From positions 62,001 to 126,000 of the forward strand of contig NZ_QFOZ01000001.1 in the NCBI RefSeq assembly GCF_003241315.1: a stretch of 64,000 nucleotides of DNA, read 5' to 3'. The DNA is from Lawsonella clevelandensis (GTDB taxonomy: Bacteria; Actinomycetota; Actinomycetes; Mycobacteriales; Mycobacteriaceae). Made by a program: the position numbers and the translations under genes. This document shows positions 48,118-57,874 of this stretch, one piece after another; position 1 is the first letter of the stretch, and every line of letters begins with the position of its first letter. A model generated the notes under the pieces. It had not been told where the DNA came from and did no database searches. It saw only the letters and a list, made by a program, of their open reading frames with translations.

Positions 48118-49227
48118 TTACCGGGAAGACACCCACTTGTTCGAAACTGCACGCGGAGAAGAGTCGATTTCTTCGGGACTTATTACTACAGAAGCAGGAG
48201 AAATGCCATAGTTTTCTAATTTTCGGGCAGTAACAACAAGTCGCGATTCCACAGATCCGAGTGCCGAATTATAGGAGTCCACGGCCTTCTCAAGTTGTGC
48301 TCCCAAGGTAGTGAAGTGTTGTATGACAGTTCCTAAACGCTGATAGAGCTCATAACCAAGTTTTTGAATCTCTTTTGCCTCTTGTGTGATGGTGTCGTGC
48401 TGCCACGTCAGTGCAACAGTTTTAAGTAAGGCAATGAGTGTTGTGGGGGTGCTTAGAATAACATTCTGTGAAAAAGCATAATCGAGAATAGAGGGATCCT
48501 CCTGCAACACTGTATCTAGAAAGGGGTCACTGGGGAGGAACATCACCACAAACTCAGGTGTGGAGGAAAACGCCTCCCAATAACTTTTCTTCGCAAGAGC
48601 ATCGACATGTGTGCGAACAGCTTTCGCGCAGGCTCGTTGTGCTTTTTGTTGTGTGCTGCGGTCTGCCGCGTTTACAGCGGTGAGGTAAGAATCAAAGGGA
48701 ACTTTAGCGTCCACCACAATGGTGCGTTGCCCCGATAAATGGATAACAAGATCGGGACGCTGCACGCCGTTACTGCCATGAACATGATGTTGCGGAGAAA
48801 AATCACAATGTTTTGCCATGCCAGAAAGTTCAACTACCCGTTCTAACTGCATTTCTCCCCAACGCCCACGAATATTGGGGGACCGTAAAGCAGAAGAAAG
48901 ACGCCCCGTTTCTTCCGAGAGAATACGGGAACTCCGCTGCATAGCTACTACAGATTCAGTGAGCTGGGAGAACTCACGTAAGTGGTTTTGTTCTAACTGC
49001 TCCATGTGAAGGCTAAACCCCTGGAGGGATTTTTCAAGAGGAGAAATAACAGGCAGTACTATGTCGGACACGGAATCTGATTGCCGCTGCATCATCTCTC
49101 TGGATAATGCGGCTTGTTGCGCGATATCTCGGCGAGTCGCCCGGGAGTTTCCTCGTGCCAGCCAGCCAATGATGAACCCGAGGACTAAACCAGCGGCAAT
49201 AAGACCGATAATGGCAAGAACGTTCAT
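48118..49227 (-). CDS. rmuC: DNA recombination protein RmuC
   Basis: 369 residues. PD-(D/E)XK nuclease-like protein anchored by one helix; limits inversions at short repeats in E. coli. The N-terminal helix (VLAIIGLIAAGLVLGFIIGWLA) is followed by a coiled coil and the RmuC domain with RGRWGEMQLERVVELSGM, RPDLVIHLSGQRTIVVDAKVPFDSYL, and VVMFLPSDPFLDTVLQEDPSILDYAF. I chose the ATG at 49227, which starts right before the helix, over one at 49257. It lies in a leftward run of membrane genes. Confidence 0.92.
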   Translation of the reverse strand: MNVLAIIGLIAAGLVLGFIIGWLARGNSRATRRDIAQQAALSREMMQRQSDSVSDIVLPVISPLEKSLQGFSLHMEQLEQNHLREFSQLTESVVAMQRSSRILSEETGRLSSALRSPNIRGRWGEMQLERVVELSGMAKHCDFSPQHHVHGSNGVQRPDLVIHLSGQRTIVVDAKVPFDSYLTAVNAADRSTQQKAQRACAKAVRTHVDALAKKSYWEAFSSTPEFVVMFLPSDPFLDTVLQEDPSILDYAFSQNVILSTPTTLIALLKTVALTWQHDTITQEAKEIQKLGYELYQRLGTVIQHFTTLGAQLEKAVDSYNSALGSVESRLVVTARKLENYGISPASVVISPEEIDSSPRAVSNKWVSSR

Positions 49228-49269
49228 GCCTGTCTTTTTACCAGAGGACTGTAACAAAACTTACTGTTG

Positions 49270-50844
49270 CTACGACTCTTCACGGCTAGGACTGTCTCCA
49301 GGTTTATCGTCGGATCTATCCCCAGGAGTGCTGTCAGAACTGGTGACATCTGCATCATTATCACTATCTGCAGTATCGCTAGTCTCATCTGGTAATGATG
49401 CTGTTAACAATGATGTCGACTCAGCATCTTCGTCTACATGTGCAGGAGGTTCTTCCGTAGATGTAGTGTCATGTAAGAGCTCGTTATCTTCATCGTGGAC
49501 GAAATTCCGCAATGAACTAGAGCGGCGCCGCAACCAGCGACGCATTTTTGTGTGTTTCGTCTCCGGTTGTTCACTGGGTTGGTTTGTCACAACAATTTTT
49601 GCGCGTTCATCCCATGACTCCACAATGTAGCGGAGGATAACTGCAATAACAGCGGTAATTGGAACGGCGAGGAAAGCTCCCACGATCCCGTAGAGGCTGC
49701 CGCCGGCGGAAACAACAAGCAGCACGATGACGGGGTGCAGGTCCATGGCGTTGGACTGCAGGATGGGGGAGAGAACATTCCCCTCCAACTGTTGCACCAC
49801 GATAATCACGATGAGCATGATGATGGCCGCTTTGAACGATACTCCTACCCAAGCAACCAATACTGCCAGGAATCCGGAGACGAAAGCGCCCACAATAGGG
49901 ATGAAGCCACCCATGAAGGTGATAATGGCGAGTGGCCCCGCAAGCGGAACTTTAAGAACGATCATGCCGATGCCAATACCAACGGCATCAATCGCAGACA
50001 CAATGCACTGTGTACGGATAAAGCCACCCAGGGTAGTCCAGCAGCGTAGAGTCAGTTCTTCAATATGTGCGTAGGCGGGCATTCCCACAACGCGTTTTAC
50101 CCACGGGAGAACCTTTGAGCCGTCTTTGAGGAAGAAGAAACACAGCATGAAGGTGATGAGTAGCGTCACCACCACGTTAGAGGCTGTTGAAACACCGTTA
50201 ATAGCAGCGGAGGCGATTTGGGTGGATGAAGACTGAATCTTATCCGTTATTGATGCCACAATACGGTTTAGCTGTGTCTGATTGACGTTGAAAGGAGGGC
50301 CGAGGAGCCAATGTTGTAGATCTCGGAGTCCCTGCACTGTTTTTTGGGAGATGGGATTAATTTGGGAGGCGATACTGGGGGCGATTGCGGAGAGAATACC
50401 GCTGACAACTCCTAAAACAACAAGGAGCATGCCCAGGGACGCTATCCAACTAGGTACTTTATGGTTGGTGAGCCATTTAACTGGCGGCCACAATGCCGAG
50501 CAGATAATGATAGCGAGGATAGTGGGGAGGAGCCCTACCCAGATGAACTGGCAGAGTTTGTAGAGGATATAGCCGGCGGCGACAACAATAATGAAGCGAA
50601 GGGACCAATTAGCCAGTTTGCGAAGATCCTGGCCAATAACAGCAGATCGGCTTGTGGAGTGCATACGCCTAGACGAGGGGTGTTCACGCTCGTCTTTCTT
50701 ATCTTTTTTCTCGTTCTTTCCGTGACGAGAGGAAGTAGTAGCGGTAGAAGACGCGTTTTTTGTGTCGTTCCCGCTATCGAGCGCAGGTGTGTCAGCAGAG
50801 CTGTCTTTACCTATCAGCTCCGGTTTGCTGTTTTTGTTAGACAT
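49270..50844 (-). CDS. AI-2E family transporter (UPF0118)
   Basis: 524 residues. About eight helices between charged N- and C-terminal tails. The family includes TqsA (autoinducer-2 export) and Na+/H+ antiporters, so the substrate is open. The conserved core VQQLEGNVLSPILQSNAMDLHP is present, as is GFIPIVGAFVSGFLAV. The N-terminus is Ser/Lys-rich and the C-terminal about 110 residues are acidic and Ser/Asp-rich. The ATG at 50844 has GGAGAG upstream; 50868 is an alternative start. Confidence 0.9.
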   Translation of the reverse strand: MSNKNSKPELIGKDSSADTPALDSGNDTKNASSTATTSSRHGKNEKKDKKDEREHPSSRRMHSTSRSAVIGQDLRKLANWSLRFIIVVAAGYILYKLCQFIWVGLLPTILAIIICSALWPPVKWLTNHKVPSWIASLGMLLVVLGVVSGILSAIAPSIASQINPISQKTVQGLRDLQHWLLGPPFNVNQTQLNRIVASITDKIQSSSTQIASAAINGVSTASNVVVTLLITFMLCFFFLKDGSKVLPWVKRVVGMPAYAHIEELTLRCWTTLGGFIRTQCIVSAIDAVGIGIGMIVLKVPLAGPLAIITFMGGFIPIVGAFVSGFLAVLVAWVGVSFKAAIIMLIVIIVVQQLEGNVLSPILQSNAMDLHPVIVLLVVSAGGSLYGIVGAFLAVPITAVIAVILRYIVESWDERAKIVVTNQPSEQPETKHTKMRRWLRRRSSSLRNFVHDEDNELLHDTTSTEEPPAHVDEDAESTSLLTASLPDETSDTADSDNDADVTSSDSTPGDRSDDKPGDSPSREES

Positions 50845-50953
50845 GTAGTTCTCTCCAACAACACACACCGCTGTCGTTTAGTGATGTCGTTTACCGATAC
50901 GCAGGTACGACATATAGATAGTATGAGCAATCTGCCCTTATTGTATGTGTGAT

Positions 50954-51073
50954 TTATTCATCGCTGTCGGCGGTAGTATCTGGGTGTTTCATAAGATGGA
51001 CGCTACTAGCAATAAGTCCACCCCAAATGATGACCAGAAACAACACCATCATAACGATAGATCCTGCACTCAT
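50954..51073 (-). CDS. metS: MetS-like small subunit of NSS amino-acid transporter
   Basis: 39 residues, one membrane helix: MSAGSIVMMVLFLVIIWGGL followed by a short HP-containing acidic tail. In Corynebacterium glutamicum the small MetS is needed with MetP for methionine and alanine uptake, and has the same pattern (small helix, WGGL, then H-P near the end). Its ATG overlaps the stop of metP (ATGA at 51073-51070), so translation is coupled, and GGAGGAAACAG lies just upstream. Too short for most gene finders. Confidence 0.85.
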   Translation of the reverse strand: MSAGSIVMMVLFLVIIWGGLIASSVHLMKHPDTTADSDE

Positions 51074-52722
51074 TCTGTTTCCTCCTGTCTTTCAGAAGCA
51101 ATTGTCTCTACCGGAGCAGCTGAAGTAGTTGGGGCAGCATTTGATTGTTCCGGGTGATGTTTCGCCAGCCACTCCCGGTAGTAGGGGTGCTGATATTCAG
51201 TAGTTAATTCGGGCGTAAAGACAGGGCCGTCTAGATGTACTATTCGGTCACTCCAGGGGCACAGCGCCAAAATAATGGCGAAGACTAGAGCGAAGATCAT
51301 ACTGCCCCAACCAAAGGCAACGAGGAACCAGGTGGGGTGGTCTTCGTACCCATCGCGGATGATGGTGGAAAACTCCACGAAGAGCATCCACACAAGTGCG
51401 ACGGGCGTAATGATGGAGATGCACGCATTCCACCATTTCCCCACCGACAGAGACGACACGGAAATGAGGTGCTTGTGCAATTCCTCCACGCGGCGATACA
51501 CCCACGAGATCAAAATGAGGGTGACCAGGGCATTGAGTGCAATGGCGTTATTGATGAACTTATCGACAACCGAAAGAACATTAACGCCGGAGGTTGTTGC
51601 GAAGAGCACGATGGAAATGATGGCCATGGGAATGCCCGTAATGAGCACAGCCGGGACGCGACGTAATCCGAACTTATCCTGGAAAGCTGCCGCGACAACC
51701 TCCACCAGACTAATGGAGGAGGTAAGACCAGCAAGAACAAGACTGAGGAAGAACAATACCCCAAAAATAGGGCCACCGTGCATCTGCGAGATGACGGAGG
51801 GGAAAGCGATAAACGCTAGGCCAATACCGTTGGCAGCAACACTATCCACGCTGGTGCCCTGCTGGTGAGCGAGGAAACCGAGCGCGGCAAAAACACAAAT
51901 ACCGGCCAACACCTGGAAAGAGGTTGTTGCAAAAGCTACGACAAGGCTGGAACCGGCCAGATCGGTACGGCGCTTCAGATAAGAACTGTAGGTGATCATG
52001 ATGCCGTAGCCAACAGACAGTGAGAAGAATATCTGGCTATAGGCCGCAATCCAGACCTTGCCGTCAGAGAGCAAATTCCAGTTAGCGTGGAAGAATACTT
52101 CCAGGCCGTCACTGGCACCAGATAGGAAAAGGGAGCGTACTACCAGGATGAGGAAGAGGGCGGCGAGGAGAGGAACGAAGAATTTGGACATATTGCCCAC
52201 GCCGTTTTGTACACCAAGAGCTAGCGTGCCGATAGTAATAACCCACACAATGATGAGGGGGATAAGGACAGCTGGCACAAAATCTACACTGAGCGAACTC
52301 TGTGACTGCAGAAAATCATTATTAAAGAACTCGGCTGGGTTGTTTCCCCATGCCTCTTTAACCGAGTACACCATGTAGGCGCATGACCAGGCGATAATGA
52401 CGGAATAGTAGCAGGCAATAACGAAACAGATAGCTACTTGGAACCAGCCGAGAGTTTCCGTGTGCTTAGCGAAGCGGCGGAAGGTGAGTGGTGCGCCGCC
52501 GCGGAAACGATGTCCCATGGCATAGTCCAGGAACAGCATGGGGATACCGGCGGTAAGGAGCGCTATGAGGAAGGGGATAAGGAAGGCGCCGCCGCCGTTT
52601 TGGTAGGCGACGTAGGGGAAACGCCAGATACTACCAAGGCCAATTGCTGAACCGATGGCCGCCAGAATAAAGACTGAGCGTTTGGAGAAAGTTTCTCGTT
52701 GGGCTGGACTAGTGTTACTCAT
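51070..52722 (-). CDS. metP: Sodium:neurotransmitter symporter family protein, MetP-like
   Basis: 550 residues, about 12 helices. NSS (LeuT-fold) Na+-dependent amino-acid importer. Helix 1 holds the Na+/substrate site IGSAIGLGSIWRFPYVAYQNGGGAF. The small metS-like gene immediately downstream supports a MetP-type methionine/alanine transporter. A closely related paralogue lies 163 bases upstream on the same strand. The C-terminus is a cytoplasmic Ala/Glu-rich tail. Confidence 0.9.
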   Translation of the reverse strand: MSNTSPAQRETFSKRSVFILAAIGSAIGLGSIWRFPYVAYQNGGGAFLIPFLIALLTAGIPMLFLDYAMGHRFRGGAPLTFRRFAKHTETLGWFQVAICFVIACYYSVIIAWSCAYMVYSVKEAWGNNPAEFFNNDFLQSQSSLSVDFVPAVLIPLIIVWVITIGTLALGVQNGVGNMSKFFVPLLAALFLILVVRSLFLSGASDGLEVFFHANWNLLSDGKVWIAAYSQIFFSLSVGYGIMITYSSYLKRRTDLAGSSLVVAFATTSFQVLAGICVFAALGFLAHQQGTSVDSVAANGIGLAFIAFPSVISQMHGGPIFGVLFFLSLVLAGLTSSISLVEVVAAAFQDKFGLRRVPAVLITGIPMAIISIVLFATTSGVNVLSVVDKFINNAIALNALVTLILISWVYRRVEELHKHLISVSSLSVGKWWNACISIITPVALVWMLFVEFSTIIRDGYEDHPTWFLVAFGWGSMIFALVFAIILALCPWSDRIVHLDGPVFTPELTTEYQHPYYREWLAKHHPEQSNAAPTTSAAPVETIASERQEETE

Positions 52723-52885
52723 TCATATCCTGACGTGGTCGTGAGAACGGCTACGAGTCGTCACGCCTGCGCTCTCTAAACGTATGGTGGCGAATAAAGT
52801 GTTTCTCCGGGAAAGCACAATACGTATGGATGTGTGTAGCAGAATAGCTCTCTATCCAGCGGAGAAAGACAGTTACCTCCCCATC

Positions 52886-54508
52886 CTATGCCGAATTATC
52901 GTGTCGGACAGTATTTTTCTCAGCATAATTTTCACTATGTGGATTTTTACTGTGAGGAGTATCAAGAAGTTCTTCCTCCGGCCGCCGCACAGCACCCTTC
53001 TCCACTTCCGCAGCAGCAGGCCAAGGAGCAAGCGGCAGTAGAAGAGAAACGACAAAGAAACAGAGGATAGGAAGCCACCCAAAAACAAGTAATGCCCACT
53101 GCGGATAATTTCCATACCCCTCAGTGATGATGGAGTGCGTTTCTGTCCCCAAAATAATGAGCAGCACCGCCGGAGTCAGTACCGAAACATAGAAACGCCA
53201 CGGCCTACCTACCTTGCGAGACGATAACGCATTGAGGTGTAACTGCAGAACGGGGAGATGCCGTAACCCCCAGCTGATCGTCAACATAGAAATAATAGCG
53301 GCGCTCACAATACCGATAGAGCACACAAACTTATCAAAAATATCGAGCGTGCTAGCACCAGTAGTCGTGGGGAACAACAACACCGACGCTATAACGAGCG
53401 GCAGGATAACAGCAGTCGTCGCCGCCCAGCGGGCCAGGCCGAACTTATCGCGAATAGCAGAAATACATACTTCCACCACCGATATTTCCGAGGTCAGCCC
53501 AGCAATAGACAGACAGCCGAAGAAAATAACCCCGAAAACAGTACCGCCCGGCATCTGCGAAATAATGGTGGGGAACGCAATAAATGCTAATCCAATGCCG
53601 CCCTCTGCAACTTCCCCAACTGGCTGGCCGGAGCTGGCCGCCAGGAAACCCAACGTGGCGAACACACCAATACCGGCCAATGCCTCAAAGGAAGAATTCG
53701 CAAAAGCCACTACATGCGCCGTCCCCACCAGGTTAGTTTTGCTCTTCAAATAGGAACTGTAGGTAATCATGACCGCAAAACCGACATTGAGCGAGAAGAA
53801 AATCTGCCCATAGGCGGCAATCCACACAGACGGGTGACGGAGCGATCCCCACTTGGGTGTGAAGAAAACATTGAGTCCCTGGGCCGCGCCGGGCAGGAAA
53901 AGTGCACGAATAACCAGTGAGGCAAAAAGAATAACGAGAACAGGGACGAAGATTCGGTTCAGCCGCCCAATGCCGTTCTCCACACCGAATGCCATCACAA
54001 TAACAATGACAGCCCACACAACTAGCAGTGGAATAAGCAGGTTAGGCACCATGTGAAGCCCAAAACCATCAGCTTTATGGAGAAAAGACTCATTGAAGAA
54101 GCGGGTGGGGTTGTCGCCCCATTCCCGGTGGAAACTGTAGCCCATATAGCGCACGGACCAGGCAATGATGATGGGGTAGTAGAGGGCAATAAGGAAAGCG
54201 ATAAACACCTGGAACCAGCCCGCGAATTCCCCCCAGCGGCTAATGCGGCGGAAGGCGAGGGGGCCGGATCCGCGGTAGCGGTGCCCCAGGGAATACTCCA
54301 GGATAAGAAGCGGAATGCCGGCTGTGAGGAGCGCACACAGATAGGGGATAAGGAAAGCACCACCGCCGTTTTGGTAGGCGACGTAGGGGAATCGCCAAAT
54401 GTTGCCAAGGCCCACGGCAGAGCCGATCGCGGCCATAATAAACACTGAACGCTTGGAGAATGTCTCGCGCGCAGCGGGCGTTTTACTGTCTGTGTTTGCT
54501 GCAGTCAC
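52886..54508 (-). CDS. Sodium:neurotransmitter symporter family protein (second copy)
   Basis: 540 residues, about 12 helices, clearly paralogous to the metP-like gene downstream (near-identical start ETFSKRSVFI and helix 1, IGSAVGLGNIWRFPYVAYQN). The 163 bases behind it hold no MetS-like small frame, so it either shares MetS or works without one. It begins with GTG; TATTGT lies 7 bases upstream, so it may be leaderless. Substrate unknown, probably a neutral amino acid. Confidence 0.9.
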   Translation of the reverse strand: MTAANTDSKTPAARETFSKRSVFIMAAIGSAVGLGNIWRFPYVAYQNGGGAFLIPYLCALLTAGIPLLILEYSLGHRYRGSGPLAFRRISRWGEFAGWFQVFIAFLIALYYPIIIAWSVRYMGYSFHREWGDNPTRFFNESFLHKADGFGLHMVPNLLIPLLVVWAVIVIVMAFGVENGIGRLNRIFVPVLVILFASLVIRALFLPGAAQGLNVFFTPKWGSLRHPSVWIAAYGQIFFSLNVGFAVMITYSSYLKSKTNLVGTAHVVAFANSSFEALAGIGVFATLGFLAASSGQPVGEVAEGGIGLAFIAFPTIISQMPGGTVFGVIFFGCLSIAGLTSEISVVEVCISAIRDKFGLARWAATTAVILPLVIASVLLFPTTTGASTLDIFDKFVCSIGIVSAAIISMLTISWGLRHLPVLQLHLNALSSRKVGRPWRFYVSVLTPAVLLIILGTETHSIITEGYGNYPQWALLVFGWLPILCFFVVSLLLPLAPWPAAAEVEKGAVRRPEEELLDTPHSKNPHSENYAEKNTVRHDNSA

Positions 54509-54550
54509 CCTAGTAACAATAGCGGTAAGGGCAATTATGCAGGTAGCGAG

Positions 54551-54556
54551 TAGAGT
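54551..54556 (+). promoter_or_regulatory. -10 box of leaderless ychF promoter
   Basis: TAGAGT is followed by 8 bases and then the ychF GTG at 54565; no ribosome-binding site. Confidence 0.4.
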
Positions 54557-54564
54557 AAAGAGCC

Positions 54565-55644
54565 GTGAGCCTTACACTTGGAATTGTTGGTCTGCCCAAT
54601 GTGGGCAAGTCCACCCTTTTTAATGCCCTAACCAAAAACGATGTACTAGCTGCGAACTATCCCTTCGCCACCATTGAACCCAACGTGGGTGTGGTAGAAC
54701 TGCCCGATAAACGCCTGCCGAAACTACAGGAAATGTTTAATGCAAAGCGCATCGTGCCCGCCACAGTGTCCTTCGTGGACATTGCCGGCATTGTGAAGGG
54801 TGCTTCCGAAGGTGAAGGCCTCGGCAATAAATTCCTGGCCAATATCCGCGACTCCGACGCCATCTGCCAAGTAGTGCGCGTTTTCGGCGACCCCGACGTA
54901 GTACACGTGTCAGGCAAAGTCGACCCACTCGACGATATTCAAGTTATTGAAACCGAGCTGATTATCGCCGACCTGCAAACAATAGAAAAAGCACTGCCCC
55001 GCCTGGAAAAACAAGCAAAGCAGGACAAATCCCTCCAAAAGCAGGTAGCGGAGGTCAAGAAAGCCCAAGAAATCCTCGAAAACGGCGACACCATCTTCTC
55101 CCGCGCAAGCGAAGTAGACGGCGAACTCCTCTACGAACTACACCTGCTGACCACCAAACCCTTCCTCTACGTTTTCAACGCAGACGAAGCCATCCTCACC
55201 GACGAAGCCCGCAAACAGGAACTCCGCGACCAAGTAGCCCCCGCAGAAGCTATCTTCCTGGACGCCAAAGTGGAATCCGAACTAGCAGAACTCGACGACG
55301 AAGACGCCCTCGAACTGCTGGAATCCATCGGACAAGACGAACCCGGCCTCGCACAGCTAGCGCGCGCCGGCTTCCGCACCCTGGGGCTGCAAACCTACCT
55401 CACCGCCGGCGAAAAAGAAGTTCGCGCCTGGACCATTCACCAAGGAGATACCGCACCCCAAGCCGCTGGCGTTATTCACAGTGACTTCGAAAAAGGCTTC
55501 ATTAAGGCCGAAATCGTCTCCTACGACGACCTCGTGGAACACGGCTCCATCAACGACTGCCGCGCCGCCGGCAAAGTCCGCATGGAAGGCAAAGACTACG
55601 TCATGCAAGAAGGCGACGTCGTCGAATTCCGCTTCAACGTGTAG
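54565..55644 (+). CDS. ychF: Redox-regulated ATPase YchF (Obg family)
   Basis: 359 residues. P-loop ATPase that binds ribosomes and is involved in oxidative stress; it prefers ATP because the G4 motif differs (NADE in VFNADEA). G1 is GLPNVGKST (9-17), G3 region is [17 protein letters not shown], and the C-terminal TGS domain has [15 protein letters not shown] and the end [14 protein letters not shown] start, leaderless promoter. Divergent from the second NSS gene by 56 bases. Confidence 0.96.
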   Translation: MSLTLGIVGLPNVGKSTLFNALTKNDVLAANYPFATIEPNVGVVELPDKRLPKLQEMFNAKRIVPATVSFVDIAGIVKGASEGEGLGNKFLANIRDSDAICQVVRVFGDPDVVHVSGKVDPLDDIQVIETELIIADLQTIEKALPRLEKQAKQDKSLQKQVAEVKKAQEILENGDTIFSRASEVDGELLYELHLLTTKPFLYVFNADEAILTDEARKQELRDQVAPAEAIFLDAKVESELAELDDEDALELLESIGQDEPGLAQLARAGFRTLGLQTYLTAGEKEVRAWTIHQGDTAPQAAGVIHSDFEKGFIKAEIVSYDDLVEHGSINDCRAAGKVRMEGKDYVMQEGDVVEFRFNV

Positions 55645-55676
55645 CTTTTGCTGGCATAACAAGTTGGCATAGTAGT

Positions 55677-55713
55677 GTGGGTGCCGCCACGAAATTATCG
55701 TGACGGCACCCAC
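55677..55713. terminator. Terminator between ychF and the alcohol dehydrogenase gene
   Basis: GTGGGTGCCG-C-CACGA (55677-55692) pairs with TCGTG-A-CGGCACCCAC (55698-55713), one internal mismatch, loop of 5 bases, followed by TTTTGTG. Convergent genes share it. Confidence 0.75.
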
Positions 55714-55744
55714 TTTTGTGTAGTTGTTGGTTGTGGTGTGGTGG

Positions 55745-56788
55745 TTAGGGTTTGACGAGGATGCGGATGGGGTTTCCGCGGTGGTTTTCTAGGTCGTCGA
55801 TGCCTTGTTTGATGTCTGTGAGGGGGATGATCTTAGAGATGGATTCGGTAAGGTCGAGTCGCCCGTAGGACAGCATGTCTGCGAGCCTGGCGATGTCCTG
55901 CCGCTTGTACCCTAGGTGGCCGAGGAGTTGCTTCTTTTTCAGGTTGAACTCTAGGAATGTGCCGGCGTCGATATTTTGGGGGGACAAGCCGATCGAGACG
56001 GCTTTTCCGTTTATATCGAGGGATTCAACGCAGGCTCGTAGGGTGGGTTGAATACCGACAGCATCGAAGGCAATGTCTACCATACGGCCGTCTGTGATGT
56101 CCTCGATTTTCTTCATGAGGTCGGGGTCATCACTGCGGAAAGCGTAGTCGGCGCCGAGGCGCTTAGCGCGTTCCAGTACAGCGTCGTTGAGGTCGACGGC
56201 AATGACGGGTACGGCACCGGCGAGTTTGGATAGCTGGACTAGGTGAGCGCCAACACCACCAACGCCCCATACTGCCACAGTGTTACCCATGTGTACTTGG
56301 GCAGTGTGGACTACGGCGGCGTAGGGGGTAGAGACGGCGTCTGCGAGGAGGGCGGCTTGATCCATGGGGACGTTGTCGGGGATTTTTGTGAGCCCGGACG
56401 CTTGGGCAACATGGTATTCCGCCCAGGCACCGTCGTAGGCGAATGCCATGAGGTGTAGGTCTAGGCAGTCGGTGAAAGCGCCACGCTGGCATTTGCGGCA
56501 TTTGAGGCAGGGTCGGCCGGCTGAGGGGATAACGCGGTCGCCTTCCTTCCACCTGGTGACACCGGGTCCTACTTCAACGATGGTGCCGGAGGCTTCGTGT
56601 CCTTGGGTAACGACAGGGAGCGAGGCGGGAATAGCACCGTTGATGAGGCTTAGGTCGGAGTGGCAGATACCACAGTAGGCGACTTTCATGAGTACTTCGC
56701 CGGGGCCGGGGTGTGGAATCGGGATCTCTTCAAGGGAGATCGAACGATCCGCTGCATGAAAGCGTTCAGCAAGCATTGTTTCAGTCAT
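55745..56788 (-). CDS. Zinc-dependent alcohol dehydrogenase
   Basis: 347 residues, medium-chain dehydrogenase/reductase. The catalytic zinc site is seen in YCGICHSDL (Cys) and TQGHEASG (His-Glu); the structural zinc site is CLKCRKCQRGAFTDC (four Cys), and the Rossmann motif is VWGVGGVGAHLVQLSK (about 175-190). It resembles AdhA-type alcohol dehydrogenases (NAD+ specificity suggested by the acidic Asp in VIAVDLN after the glycine motif). Substrate range unknown. It is the only gene of its unit; upstream 210 bases are A/T-rich. Confidence 0.88.
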   Translation of the reverse strand: MTETMLAERFHAADRSISLEEIPIPHPGPGEVLMKVAYCGICHSDLSLINGAIPASLPVVTQGHEASGTIVEVGPGVTRWKEGDRVIPSAGRPCLKCRKCQRGAFTDCLDLHLMAFAYDGAWAEYHVAQASGLTKIPDNVPMDQAALLADAVSTPYAAVVHTAQVHMGNTVAVWGVGGVGAHLVQLSKLAGAVPVIAVDLNDAVLERAKRLGADYAFRSDDPDLMKKIEDITDGRMVDIAFDAVGIQPTLRACVESLDINGKAVSIGLSPQNIDAGTFLEFNLKKKQLLGHLGYKRQDIARLADMLSYGRLDLTESISKIIPLTDIKQGIDDLENHRGNPIRILVKP

Positions 56789-56998
56789 TATTGATCCCTT
56801 GTGAATGCGCCGGTTCCTTTTCCGGTGCTCTAAATATGATGCTAATCACATATGTGCATATATCGGGTTCAAATAATGATGAGAATTACGCGAAGTGCAC
56901 CAGTAGACGGCAACTTTCCACGAATATCGCTATTAACGATTTTTAGAGAACGCATAGATACACAAATAGTGCATGATAAGCCATTACTTTAGTCTGCT

Positions 56999-57784
56999 TT
57001 ACGTGGTTGTTTTCTCCCCAGCAGCATTCTGTCGTGCGGCGAGAAGGGGAGGTAGCGCATCACTGGCACTCATGCGGAGACTGATATCGCAGAGACCGGA
57101 TTCGGGGGTGCGCGCCGGGTTGATCTCGATGACGGGTGCACCGGAGTGAGCGGCAATGCGGGGGAGTGTGGCGGCAGGTTGTACAACCGCTGAGGTTCCT
57201 ACTACTAGGTATACGTCGCATTGTTCGGCGGCGATAACACTGTGTTCCCAGGGGCGTTGGGGGAGCATTTCACCGAACCACACAATGTCGGGTCGGATAG
57301 GGGCACCACAGTAAGGGCAGGCGGGTGGTTCAGCGCGGAATACTTCCGTGGTGGGGATGTCTACTGTGTCGGGGTAGTCTTTGCGACATTCTGAGCAGAT
57401 GAAATGGAATAGTGTGCCGTGGACGTGCTCTACCTGTGTCGATCCGGCGCGCTCGTGGAGATCGTCCACATTTTGGGTGCAAATTCGAACGTCTGCATAT
57501 TCCTGCCATTTAGCCAGTGTGTGGTGAGCGATGTTGGGTTGGACGTCTCGGACAAGGGAGTTGCGCCATAGGTACCATGCCCACACCATTTGGTGGTCGC
57601 GGCGCCATGCTTCGGGGGTAGCCAATGTTTGGGGATCGAACTGTTCCCATAGTCCGGTTTGGGAAGTGCGGTAGGTGGGTATTCCGGATTCTGCGGAGAT
57701 TCCTGCGCCGGAAAGAACTGCAATTTTTTCTGCTGTGGCGCAGAGGTGTTGTGCTTCTTTTAGGAGAACTTCCTGGTCAGGCAT
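56999..57784 (-). CDS. cobB: NAD-dependent protein deacylase (sirtuin)
   Basis: 261 residues. Removes acyl groups from lysine with NAD+. GAGISAESGIPTYR forms the NAD site, TQNVDDLHERAG the catalytic segment, VEHVHGTLF the catalytic His, and two CxxC pairs (CSEC, CPYC) bind zinc. The substrate loop has AWYLWRNSL, matching the Tyr-x-x-Arg motif of class III (desuccinylase/demalonylase) sirtuins. ATG at 57784 with TACTAT 7 bases upstream (leaderless). It is divergent from hsp20. Positional counterpart in Mycobacterium is Rv1151c. Confidence 0.92.
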   Translation of the reverse strand: MPDQEVLLKEAQHLCATAEKIAVLSGAGISAESGIPTYRTSQTGLWEQFDPQTLATPEAWRRDHQMVWAWYLWRNSLVRDVQPNIAHHTLAKWQEYADVRICTQNVDDLHERAGSTQVEHVHGTLFHFICSECRKDYPDTVDIPTTEVFRAEPPACPYCGAPIRPDIVWFGEMLPQRPWEHSVIAAEQCDVYLVVGTSAVVQPAATLPRIAAHSGAPVIEINPARTPESGLCDISLRMSASDALPPLLAARQNAAGEKTTT

Positions 57785-57831
57785 AGTTCTTATAGTAGAT
57801 GAAAAATTTTTAGAGGAAAATGAAAATAATA

Positions 57832-57852
57832 CTTGAGTCTATTTGTATCAAG
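57832..57852 (+). promoter_or_regulatory. HAIR-like HspR operator 1
   Basis: CTTGAGT (57832-57838), 7 bases, then TATCAAG (57846-57852). The known HspR consensus CTTGAGT-N7-ACTCAAG is matched perfectly in the left half and 5 of 7 in the right. Confidence 0.55.
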
Positions 57853-57874
57853 GGTTATAGTTGCTCCTGTAAGA

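Noticed and set aside
51061..51157. Plus-strand small frame at 50945-51157
   Set aside because: It is antisense to metS/metP; the minus-strand 39-residue MetS frame has the better signals (ATGA overlap, ribosome-binding site, helix).
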